Origin: Castellaniella daejeonensis
GTDB lineage: Bacteria > Pseudomonadota > Gammaproteobacteria > Burkholderiales > Burkholderiaceae_B
DNA: 64,000 nt
Reading direction: 5' to 3'
Assembly: GCF_039523555.1 (NCBI RefSeq)
Contig: NZ_BAAAFN010000006.1
Coordinates: 62,001 to 126,000, forward strand
The notes under the pieces were generated by a model that was not told where the DNA came from, did not search any database, and was given only the letters and a program-made list of their open reading frames with translations. This document shows positions 52,326 to 59,772 of this stretch, in pieces (the stretch's first letter is position 1; each line of letters opens with the position of its first letter). The translations under genes and the position numbers were made by a program.

Positions 52326-54362
52326 ATGAAACAAAGTGCCCTCGATACCTTCCTCAATCGGCTGCGCCTCTGGCAAAAATTCGCCATCCTGGCGCTCTTC
52401 GGTGTGGTGCTGGTCGCTGCACCCTTTACCCTGTACATGCATGAATCCGGCAAGACCATCCGGGCCACCCGGCTGGAGACCAGCGGCCTGCAGCCCATGC
52501 GCCTGCTGATGCACACCCTGCAGCTGGTCCAGCAGCACCGCGGCCTGTCGATGATCACGCTCAACGGCGACCTGTCGGCGGAAGCCCGGCGGGCCACCCT
52601 GCAAGGCGATGCCGACCGCGCATTCGAAGCGCTGGATGCCGCGTTGCGCCAGGACGTCCAGGCACCGGCGCTGCTGTCCGCCTGGAAGGAAGTCCTGCAG
52701 GACTGGGTTTCATTGGCAGGACAGGTCACGCAAAAAAGCCTCGCTCCGGCCGAGAACTTCCAGGCCCACGTCGATCTGATTGCCCGTCTGCTCCGGGTCA
52801 AGTCCCTGCTGCTGCAGCACTACGGGCTCAGCTTCGACCCGCAGGCCCAGGGCTACTACCTGATCGACACGGCGCTGAACCAGGTGCCCATGCTTACCGA
52901 GCTGTTCGGGCAGATCCGCGGCATGGGTTCGGGCCTGCTGACGCGCCGTACCGCCTCGGATGCCGAACGGCTGCGGATCATGGTCCTGATCAACCGCGCC
53001 GAAGAACACTACATTGCCCTGAACGATGCCCTGGAAAGCGCCATCCGGCAGTACCCGGAGCTCGGCGCCGAACTGACCGAACCCGGCCGCACGGCGCTCC
53101 AGGAGGCCCGTCAGGCAATCGAACTGGCTCAGAAGGAAATCCTCCAGACGCAGACCATGCGGTTTCCGGCCACCGACTTCTTCGCCCGCTACACCCAGGC
53201 CATCGACGCCCAATACCTGCTCAACCAGGCAGCCCTGGCACAGCTGGAATCCGTCCTGGACGACCGGGCAAGCCAGCTGTCCGGCGCCCGCCTTCTGCTC
53301 GGCGGCGGCATCGTGCTGCTCAGCCTGCTGGCGGCCTGGGCCAATTTCCTCATCACCCGGGCGCTGCTGCGTCAGCTGGGCGGCGAACCCGCCTATGCCA
53401 CCGACATCGTGAACCGGATCGCCACCGGCGACCTGGCCGTACCGATCCAGCTGAACTCCCGGGATCGGACCAGCCTGCTGTTTGCCTTGGGCAACATGCG
53501 TGACCACTTGGCGGAAATCGTCAGCCAGGTCCGCAGCGGCGCAGACGCCATCGCCTCGGCCTCGGCCCAGATCACCGCCGGCAACCTGGACCTGTCTTCG
53601 CGCACCGAGCAGCAGGCCAGCTCCCTGGCCGAGACCGCCGCCACCACCGAGCAGATCACCGCCACCGTGCGCCAGAACGCCGACAACGCCCAGCAGGCCA
53701 ATACCCTGGCCGCAGCCGCGGGCCGGACTGCCACCGACGGCGGCGCCATCGTCGCCGAGCTGGTCTCCACCATGGGCGAGATCAACGCCAGGTCCCAGCA
53801 GGTGGCCGACATCATCGGCGTGATCGACTCCATCGCCTTCCAGACCAACATCCTGGCCCTGAACGCCGCCGTCGAAGCCGCCCGTGCCGGCGAGCAGGGC
53901 CGCGGCTTTGCCGTGGTGGCCTCCGAAGTGCGCGCCCTGGCCCAGCGCTCGGCGGGCGCCGCCAAGGAAATCAAGACCCTGATCGACACCTCGGTGGAAT
54001 CGACCGCCAAGGGCAACGAGCAGGCCGCGCGCGCCGGCGCCACGATGCAGGACATCGTCGACGGCATCCACCGCGTCACCGACATCATGGGCGAGATCAG
54101 CGCGGCCAGCCGCGAGCAGACCACCGGCATCGAGGAAATCAACTCGGCCGTCACCCAGATGGACGACGTCACCCGGCAGAACGCCAGCCTGGTGGAAGAA
54201 TCGGCCGCCGCCGCGGCCAGCCTGCAGGAACAGGCCGACACCCTGGCCCGCCTGGTCGCGACATTCCGCCTGAAAGACCACAGCGGGGAGGACTGCGGAC
54301 ACCCTGCCGCCCTGCCTTCGCCGATGGCAGCACCTCGGTTGAGTCACCATGCGGGGACATGA
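52326..54362 (+). CDS. Methyl-accepting chemotaxis protein with NIT-like sensor region
   Basis: The 678-residue chemoreceptor has one N-terminal transmembrane helix (about residues 18-36), a periplasmic helical region of about 290 residues, a second transmembrane helix (about 323-345), a HAMP segment and the cytoplasmic signalling domain with the hairpin tip IIGVIDSIAFQTNILALNAA. The periplasmic part opens LMHTLQLVQQHRGLS, similar to nitrate/nitrite-sensing NIT domains. No C-terminal pentapeptide for CheR/CheB binding is seen. The start at ATG 52326 removes 18 upstream in-frame codons. Confidence 0.92.
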   Translation: MKQSALDTFLNRLRLWQKFAILALFGVVLVAAPFTLYMHESGKTIRATRLETSGLQPMRLLMHTLQLVQQHRGLSMITLNGDLSAEARRATLQGDADRAFEALDAALRQDVQAPALLSAWKEVLQDWVSLAGQVTQKSLAPAENFQAHVDLIARLLRVKSLLLQHYGLSFDPQAQGYYLIDTALNQVPMLTELFGQIRGMGSGLLTRRTASDAERLRIMVLINRAEEHYIALNDALESAIRQYPELGAELTEPGRTALQEARQAIELAQKEILQTQTMRFPATDFFARYTQAIDAQYLLNQAALAQLESVLDDRASQLSGARLLLGGGIVLLSLLAAWANFLITRALLRQLGGEPAYATDIVNRIATGDLAVPIQLNSRDRTSLLFALGNMRDHLAEIVSQVRSGADAIASASAQITAGNLDLSSRTEQQASSLAETAATTEQITATVRQNADNAQQANTLAAAAGRTATDGGAIVAELVSTMGEINARSQQVADIIGVIDSIAFQTNILALNAAVEAARAGEQGRGFAVVASEVRALAQRSAGAAKEIKTLIDTSVESTAKGNEQAARAGATMQDIVDGIHRVTDIMGEISAASREQTTGIEEINSAVTQMDDVTRQNASLVEESAAAAASLQEQADTLARLVATFRLKDHSGEDCGHPAALPSPMAAPRLSHHAGT

Positions 54363-54861
54363 AACAGGCAACGGTCTGGCATGAATGGCTGGCGGCCGGA
54401 GCGATGCAGGACTTACCCACACCCCCGGTGGACAACCCTATGGAAAACCCTATGACAGATCCGCGACATCAAGCTCCGGCGCGGGTCGGGAAGACATCGG
54501 GCAGGAAATGGCCAGGACGTGGATCGGCCGGCGCGCTGACGGCTCCATGGCAGCCGGTGTCCCCTGCACGGTCTGAATGGAACGAGGCAACCGACTGATA
54601 CCATAGTGGTCTTCACCCGCAGGCCACCGATATCCAAACAAGCTTCCACACCATGAAACTCGCCACCTGCACTTCGGATTAGCGTCTCAAGTTGCACCAA
54701 TACGTTCCTAACGTACTGTTATTTAACGACAACGTCTTGAATTTCAGTTTCTTGGCATGCCATGATGGCCCCTGACATCACACCCTTTCTGGGTAGCTAG
54801 GTGGGTAGCTAGCAGCGATTCAGATCGCTAGCTACCCAGGAACACCTAGCCAGGGGCAGTC
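54363..54861. other. Left junction of the second mobile element
   Basis: The first part (to about 54600) is GC-rich like the chromosome, and the second is more AT-rich. No tRNA gene is visible, and I cannot place the attachment site. The last 75 bp carry repeats in front of the integrase (54791-54837). Short frames lack recognisable products. Confidence 0.5.
54791..54837 (+). repeat. GGGTAGCTAG repeats before the second integrase
   Basis: GGGTAGCTAG occurs at 54791-54800, GGGTAGCTAGC at 54803-54813, and the inverted GCTAGCTACCC at 54827-54837. The two direct copies are spaced by 12 bp, as are the arm-site-like repeats of the first island. They are likely binding sites of this integrase and overlap its promoter. 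Confidence 0.55.
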
Positions 54862-56178
54862 TTGGCAAATTCAACGAATAAACTCAACGACATCCAGCTT
54901 CGCAACTGGGTGGCGCAACGCAAACCCATAGCCCGATCTGATGGCGGCGGACTGACTTTTACGCTTTCTGGTTCCGGTACTGCGACATGGGTACTGCGCT
55001 ACCGGCTGGGCACTCGCCACAACGGTCAGGCTGTGCGGCGTGAACTCACGCTTGGCAACTATCCCGACATCTCATTGCGAGAGGCCAGGATTCTTGCAGG
55101 CAAACACCGTGCTGCCATTGATGGCGGTGATGATCCGGCCATAGACAAACAATCCGAGAAAACACGGGTTCGAGCCGATTGGACCATCCGCGAACTGGTG
55201 AAGGACTATCAGGACAAGGTACTGGTTGAACCAGATTACGCTGCAGACACAATCGAATATCGAAAGTCTGACTATGAGCAAGTCATCCTGCCCCACCTCG
55301 GCTCCCGACTGACCTCATCCGTCACATCCATAGACATCGTGGGGATGGTCGTAGAAGCAAAGCGCACCTGGACCGTCAGCAAACGTATCCTGACATCCGC
55401 ATCCATGCTTTTTGATCATGCCTGCGGCCAGATGCTGATTCCGGCAAACCCATGCACAGGAATTCGGTTGTCGGCCATCATGGGGCCACGCCCTCCGGTT
55501 CGCCAACGCATCATGCTGCAGGAAGACGAGCTCCGGGCATTGCTGCCGGATATCGACATCATTGGCATAGAAAACGCGCTTGCCTTCCGTATCCTGCTCG
55601 CCACCTGCGTGCGCGGCATCGAACTGGCGAGCGCCAAAAAAGAGAACCTGTTTCTGGATCGCGGCGTCTGGTGGATTCCAGATGAGGCGGTCAAGACGAG
55701 AAAAGGCTTCTTGGTTCCCATCGTGCCTGTCGTTGCCGCCTGGTTTGAGGCGCTGATTGACCTGTCCGGCGAATCCACCTACCTGCTGCCTGCCCGTCAG
55801 GAGCGGCGGCGGCGCAAGCACCAGGGAGACATCCACGTTGGAACCACAACCCTGTGGGCCGCTTTCAAACGTGCCTTTGACCGCCAGGACATTCCGATCA
55901 GGCACTTTACGCCACACGACACCCGATCAACCGCCAAGGGGCACCTGAGAAACATGGGTGTTTCTCGGGAAATCTCGGAAATCGCACTCAACCACACGCT
56001 CAAAGGTATGGAGGCCATCTACGATGTCCGCGAAGAAATCCCCGAACGGCGGCAGGCGCTGGCCATGTGGGCGGACTTTCTGATTGCCTGCGAGACAGGA
56101 ATGTCCCCCTCACATGCATCCAAGCCCACGATCAGCAATATCATCCAGTTCAGAAAAGTTGCGGGGATCCACTCATGA
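54862..56178 (+). CDS. int: P4-type tyrosine integrase of the second element
   Basis: This 438-residue recombinase has a DUF4102 N-terminal domain (LNDIQLRNWVAQRKPIARSDGGGL ... LTLGNYPDISLREAR) and a catalytic domain. The catalytic Arg is in CVRGIELASAKKE, the H-x2-R box in PHDTRSTAKGHL, the His in LNHTLKGME and the Tyr in AIYDVR. It starts with TTG 54862, preceded by AGGGG. It looks intact. The genes behind it (AbiF-type protein, conjugation genes) suggest an integrative conjugative element. Confidence 0.92.
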   Translation: MANSTNKLNDIQLRNWVAQRKPIARSDGGGLTFTLSGSGTATWVLRYRLGTRHNGQAVRRELTLGNYPDISLREARILAGKHRAAIDGGDDPAIDKQSEKTRVRADWTIRELVKDYQDKVLVEPDYAADTIEYRKSDYEQVILPHLGSRLTSSVTSIDIVGMVVEAKRTWTVSKRILTSASMLFDHACGQMLIPANPCTGIRLSAIMGPRPPVRQRIMLQEDELRALLPDIDIIGIENALAFRILLATCVRGIELASAKKENLFLDRGVWWIPDEAVKTRKGFLVPIVPVVAAWFEALIDLSGESTYLLPARQERRRRKHQGDIHVGTTTLWAAFKRAFDRQDIPIRHFTPHDTRSTAKGHLRNMGVSREISEIALNHTLKGMEAIYDVREEIPERRQALAMWADFLIACETGMSPSHASKPTISNIIQFRKVAGIHS

Positions 56179-56215
56179 ACCCAAAATTGAAATTCCTTTC
56201 GTCACCCGAAGTGTG

Positions 56216-56221
56216 TATAAT
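56216..56221 (+). promoter_or_regulatory. Promoter -10 element before the leader RNA and the AbiF-type gene
   Basis: A perfect TATAAT lies 38 bp after the integrase stop. The -35 region is weak (TTCCTT at 56193-56198, 17-bp spacer). Transcription would begin near 56228, just before the structured segment. Confidence 0.5.
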
Positions 56222-56227
56222 TGGCAG

Positions 56228-56282
56228 CGACAAGACCCGCCAAGGCTATGTACGAAAGTACACCCTCAAACCGGCGGGTTAC
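56228..56282 (+). ncRNA. Candidate AbiF-type structured RNA upstream of the Abi_2 gene
   Basis: An 8-bp outer stem GACCCGCC (56234-56241) / GGCGGGTT (56273-56280) encloses a 5-bp hairpin TGTAC-GAAA-GTACA (56249-56262) with a GNRA-type loop. It lies between a TATAAT box and the GTG of the AbiF-type gene. Structured RNAs next to abiF genes are known (the AbiF RNA motif), and recent work describes AbiF HEPN proteins held in check by such RNAs. That this RNA belongs to that family is inference from position and fold. The same DNA also carries a 52-codon frame, judged less likely. Confidence 0.55.
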
Positions 56283-56329
56283 TCATTTCTGGCCCACGAA
56301 ACAGCAATAAGCACACGGATGGGCCTGCG

Positions 56330-57229
56330 GTGACACGCCATCCTCTTCCCTTCGCCAAACCGGCAACTACCTATGCCGAACAAGTAGCCATCCTCGAACG
56401 GCGCGGGATGGACGTAGATGACCATGCGGCAGCGGAATTCTACCTACAGCACCTGAACTACTACAGGCTCAGCGCCTATTGGTTGCCCTTTGAGGCCACC
56501 CACACGCCCCACACCTTCATCCCGGGCACCCGTTTCACGGACGTTCTGAACCTGTATCTGTTCGACCGCAACCTACGCCTGCTGGTGCTGGACGCAATAG
56601 AGCGCATTGAAGTTTCGATCCGCAGCCAATGGGCTTACCAAGTCTCCCAGCGACACGGCCCCCATGCGTACCTGGATGCCGGATTGGCCGCAAACCGAGG
56701 CCGCTGGGAATCTGACCTTACGAAACTGGAAAAAGAGGTTCAAAGGTCCGACGAAGTGTTCATCAGACACCTGCTGGCAACGTATTCGGAGAAATTACCC
56801 CCGGCCTGGGCCGTCTGCGAGGTCATGTCCCTGGGGCTGCTCTCGCGCTGGTATGGCAACCTCAAGCCCATGCCTACTCGCAGCGCCATTGCATCAGTTT
56901 ACGGCGTCAATGAGAAGGTCTTGGGTTCCTGGTTGCACCACCTGACGATGGTACGAAACACCTGCGCACACCATAGCCGCCTCTGGAACCGGGAATTCAC
57001 CATCACCCCGCTGATTCCAAAGACCAAGCCCCAAAACCTGCTGCATCAATTCCAGCCAGGCTCCCGCAAGCTATACAACACGCTGACGCTCTTGCTGCAC
57101 TGCATGGACATCGTCGCCCCGCACCATAGCTGGAGGCAACGGCTAAAAGCCCTGATCGAGCAACACAAGCCGCCTACCCGCGCCATGGGCTTCCCGCCAC
57201 GATGGGATCAACTATCCCTCTGGCAGTAG
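56330..57229 (+). CDS. Abi_2/AbiF-family HEPN protein (abortive-infection type)
   Basis: The 299-residue protein has the Abi_2 pattern: LPFAKPATTYAEQVAILERRGM, then YYRLSAYWLPF, LYLFDRNLRLLVLDAIERIEVSIRS, and near the C-terminus the HEPN ribonuclease motif R209-N-T-C-A-H214-H followed by SRLWNREF. It is predicted to cleave RNA and arrest growth in phage-infected cells, controlled by an RNA antitoxin in related systems. GTG start at 56330; the upstream in-frame sequence is the RNA region. It lies between the integrase and the transfer genes and may serve the element as a defence or addiction module. Confidence 0.85.
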   Translation: MTRHPLPFAKPATTYAEQVAILERRGMDVDDHAAAEFYLQHLNYYRLSAYWLPFEATHTPHTFIPGTRFTDVLNLYLFDRNLRLLVLDAIERIEVSIRSQWAYQVSQRHGPHAYLDAGLAANRGRWESDLTKLEKEVQRSDEVFIRHLLATYSEKLPPAWAVCEVMSLGLLSRWYGNLKPMPTRSAIASVYGVNEKVLGSWLHHLTMVRNTCAHHSRLWNREFTITPLIPKTKPQNLLHQFQPGSRKLYNTLTLLLHCMDIVAPHHSWRQRLKALIEQHKPPTRAMGFPPRWDQLSLWQ

Positions 57230-57265
57230 CCAGACCGAATCGCTCCATTCTTCCTGGAGATCACC

Positions 57266-57559
57266 ATGAACGAACCTCTCTCCGAGGTCATCCGCATCCG
57301 GGTGACCCCATCCCATGCTGCGCGGCTGGGCGAAGCCGCAGCCCTATCCGGCCTGTCCCTGTCCAACTACATCCGCCGCCGCCTGGCTGCCGAAGACACC
57401 CTCCAGGAAGAACTGACGCTGCTGCGCCAGATCGTGGCGGAATTGGGCCAGCTTCGCGATACCCGCACCGCTGCGGTTGAAACCGCCCATCTGGTGCGGG
57501 CCATGGCCAAGCCCGAACACATCGCCCTGGCCCAACAGACACTGCTGCAACGCCGCTAA
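57266..57559 (+). CDS. Ribbon-helix-helix protein, MobC/relaxosome-like
   Basis: The 97-residue protein begins MNEPLSEVIRIRVTPSHAARL and continues LSGLSLSNYIRRRL, a ribbon-helix-helix pattern, followed by a helical coiled C-terminal part. Such proteins accompany relaxases at transfer origins (MobC/TraJ/TraY types) or repress plasmid genes. No relaxase is in the window, so the relaxosome role is inferred from the adjacent T4SS genes. It lies 36 bp after the AbiF-type gene. Confidence 0.65.
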   Translation: MNEPLSEVIRIRVTPSHAARLGEAAALSGLSLSNYIRRRLAAEDTLQEELTLLRQIVAELGQLRDTRTAAVETAHLVRAMAKPEHIALAQQTLLQRR

Positions 57560-57616
57560 CCTCTCCCCGGCCACCCTTCGGCCACCCGCTGTCCCCTCTC
57601 CCCAGGAAATCTCCCC

Positions 57617-58300
57617 ATGCATACCCTTCCCGCCTTGCGGGCCGGGGCGCTGGCGCTTGCCTGCGTCCTGGCTCCCCTTGCCCATGCCTCCGGCACCGCC
57701 GACGCTGACCTGTTGACCGGCATCCCGCGCCTGGCATGCGAAGCCACGCTCTGCCTGTCGTCCAGCCTGCGCCCAGGCGAATGCAGCCCATCGCTGGATC
57801 ACTATTTCGGCATCCTCAAATACAACCGTCATGGCCTGGATTGGGATGCGACGGTCGCCGCCCGCCGCGCCTTCCTGGCGCAGTGCCCTGCGGCCGCAGA
57901 ACCCGGCATGGCCGACCGGGTGGACGCCATTTCACACGGTGCAGGCAAGTGCGATGCCGACTATCTGAATCGCAGCTATGCAGACACCGCCTACAAATGG
58001 CGGCAGCGCGGCTACCGATACGATGCATCTACCGGCAACCGGGAACCCGTCTACGAAGTCCAGCCGCTGCCCACGGTGACGCTGACGCAGTTGCCCGCCT
58101 GGTGCGTGGCCTACAACGATCACGCCTGGACTTACGAACTGTCCATCCGCTATGTCGGTCGCCCGACCATGGGCGGGCGCTGGGTCAAGGCTGTGGACTA
58201 TGACGCGGCCCAGGCCAAATGGGACGCGGATCACAACGGCCAATGGGCCTCAGGCTGGAATTTCTCATTGTCCGACCCCAGGCACCGGGCCGGTTTCTAA
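57617..58300 (+). CDS. trbM: TrbM/KikA/MpfK-family conjugal transfer protein
   Basis: This 227-residue protein has a signal peptide (residues 1-24, ending AHASG) and the TrbM domain: DLLTGIPRLACEATLCLSS, then PGECSPSLDHYFGI and a C-terminal Cys-bearing WCVAYNDHAWTY. It is a periplasmic accessory factor of P-type conjugation systems, often near VirB1-like transglycosylases, as here. Several Cys residues suggest disulfides. The ATG is 57 bp after the RHH gene. Confidence 0.85.
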   Translation: MHTLPALRAGALALACVLAPLAHASGTADADLLTGIPRLACEATLCLSSSLRPGECSPSLDHYFGILKYNRHGLDWDATVAARRAFLAQCPAAAEPGMADRVDAISHGAGKCDADYLNRSYADTAYKWRQRGYRYDASTGNREPVYEVQPLPTVTLTQLPAWCVAYNDHAWTYELSIRYVGRPTMGGRWVKAVDYDAAQAKWDADHNGQWASGWNFSLSDPRHRAGF

Positions 58301-58312
58301 AGGGGCCGCGCC

Positions 58313-58948
58313 ATGCTTTCTGCCCTGGCCTCCCTCGCCCTTGCCTGCGCACCGCACATCCACCCGGTCACGCTGAACGCACTGATTCGCCACGAGTCGG
58401 GCGCACGGCAATACGCCATTGGGGTGAACAGCAAGCGCCAGGCCTCCATCCAGCAACCCGGCACCCTGGAAGAAGCCCAGCGCACCGCGCAAGACCTGAT
58501 GGCCCAGGGTGTAGATTTCGACGCAGGCCTGGGCCAGATCAACGTGCGCAACTGGCACTGGCTGGGCCTGGACAGCACCACGGTTTTTGATCCCTGCAAG
58601 AATCTGACCGCTGCCCAGACCGTGCTATCCGCCTGCTACGCCAGGGCGCTGCGCCATCATCGCCAGCCGCAACAAGCCTTGCGGGCGGCACTGTCTTGCT
58701 ACAACACCGGCAACCTCACGCGGGGCTTTGCCAATGGCTATGTGGGCAAGGTACTGGCCCAGGCGGGCATTGTGGTCCCAGCCCTCAAGCCAGACCCCGA
58801 CGATGAGGCACCCACTGACGACGCGCAACCCGCCAAGACGGACAGCCCGGATACCGCGTCAGCCCCAACGCCCACCCAGCCACCCGGCACCCCGGACGGC
58901 TTCACAGCACATCCCATCGCCGATGGCTTTCAGCCACCGGCTCACTGA
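58313..58948 (+). CDS. VirB1-like lytic transglycosylase
   Basis: The 211-residue protein has a short hydrophobic N-terminus and an SLT domain: catalytic Glu in LIRHESGARQYAIGVN, then GLGQINVRNW and ALSCYNTGNLTRGF. A Pro/Thr-rich acidic tail follows residue 160. It locally opens the peptidoglycan for assembly of the mating channel. It follows trbM by 12 bp. Confidence 0.9.
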   Translation: MLSALASLALACAPHIHPVTLNALIRHESGARQYAIGVNSKRQASIQQPGTLEEAQRTAQDLMAQGVDFDAGLGQINVRNWHWLGLDSTTVFDPCKNLTAAQTVLSACYARALRHHRQPQQALRAALSCYNTGNLTRGFANGYVGKVLAQAGIVVPALKPDPDDEAPTDDAQPAKTDSPDTASAPTPTQPPGTPDGFTAHPIADGFQPPAH

Positions 58949-59046
58949 TCCCACCGCAGCACCGCATCCAGCGGCCCGCTGCCCTTCCCTTTCTTTCCCC
59001 ACAACACCCCAACACGCCGGCCGGCGTCTGGGGCAGGAGTCATGCC

Positions 59047-59367
59047 ATGCAAAAAATGCCACACATCACACTCCAGACAACCCCGCGACATTTCATGGAC
59101 AGGCTGGTGACACTCTGGATACTGGCGATGGTCAGTCACGCGACATGGGCGCAGTCTCTGGGCGGCCTGTCTCGCGCCCGGACCACGCTGCAAACCCTCA
59201 AAGACAATCTGGACATCATTCTGCCGATTGCCGCCGTCATCATCGGCGTCATCATCTTCGTGCTGTATTCGGCCGAAGTGATGAGGAAGGATGACGCCAT
59301 CCGCTGGGGCATTGGCGTGCTGCTGGCCGGGTCCGCAGCCGAACTCGTTGTGCTGCTCTGGAAGTAA
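59047..59367 (+). CDS. VirB2/TrbC-like pilin
   Basis: The 106-residue protein has a long signal peptide (cleavage likely after HATWA, about residue 35) and two hydrophobic helices (ILPIAAVIIGVIIFVLY and WGIGVLLAGSAAELVVLL) separated by a short basic loop, the layout of conjugative pilins. It lies directly upstream of virB3. An internal Met (residue 17) is an alternative start. Confidence 0.82.
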   Translation: MQKMPHITLQTTPRHFMDRLVTLWILAMVSHATWAQSLGGLSRARTTLQTLKDNLDIILPIAAVIIGVIIFVLYSAEVMRKDDAIRWGIGVLLAGSAAELVVLLWK

Positions 59368-59370
59368 GCC

Positions 59371-59772
59371 ATGGCGACCCGCACCAGCAGCACACGCGCC
59401 GCCCGCACCAGCCACACAGACCAGTCTCCCGACCATCAGCCCCCGAACACCTATCCCGTGTTCAAGGGGCTGGGCCGCAAGGCGACCTTCATGGGCATCC
59501 CCACCACCCTGATGCTCGGCGCGTTCGCATGCGTGGCCATCATTGCCATGACAGCCGGACTGGCCTGGTGGGGACTGCTGCTGGTCGTGATGCCCACGCT
59601 GGCCATGCTCACCCGCGATGACGACAAAGCCATCGACATCCTCTGGCTGGAACTGAAGACCCGGCGCACGAATCGCCAGCAACGATTCTGGCACGGCTCC
59701 AGCTACGCCCCACAGGGCTACCACCGCCACCGGCCCTGGCGCCGATTGCTTTCCCGAAGGACTCTGCCATGA
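59371..59772 (+). CDS. VirB3-like T4SS protein
   Basis: The 133-residue protein has a polar Thr/Ser-rich N-terminus (30 residues), a VirB3-type NTYPVFKGLGRKATFMGIP block, and two adjacent transmembrane helices. It then has MLTRDDDKAIDILWLELKTR, a family feature. It partners with VirB4 at the inner membrane. The ATG is 3 bases after the pilin stop, and its own stop overlaps the virB4 ATG (ATGA). Confidence 0.85.
   Translation: MATRTSSTRAARTSHTDQSPDHQPPNTYPVFKGLGRKATFMGIPTTLMLGAFACVAIIAMTAGLAWWGLLLVVMPTLAMLTRDDDKAIDILWLELKTRRTNRQQRFWHGSSYAPQGYHRHRPWRRLLSRRTLP

Noticed and set aside
52710..54422. 570-codon minus-strand frame opposite the chemoreceptor
   Set aside because: Glycine-rich low-complexity product typical of an antisense frame in high-GC DNA.
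56175..56333. 52-codon frame overlapping the int stop (ATGA) and the AbiF-type start (GTGA)
   Set aside because: The neat overlaps are suggestive, but the product matches nothing, has no clear ribosome site, and covers a promoter plus a well-folded RNA. I favour the RNA; see the first finding.
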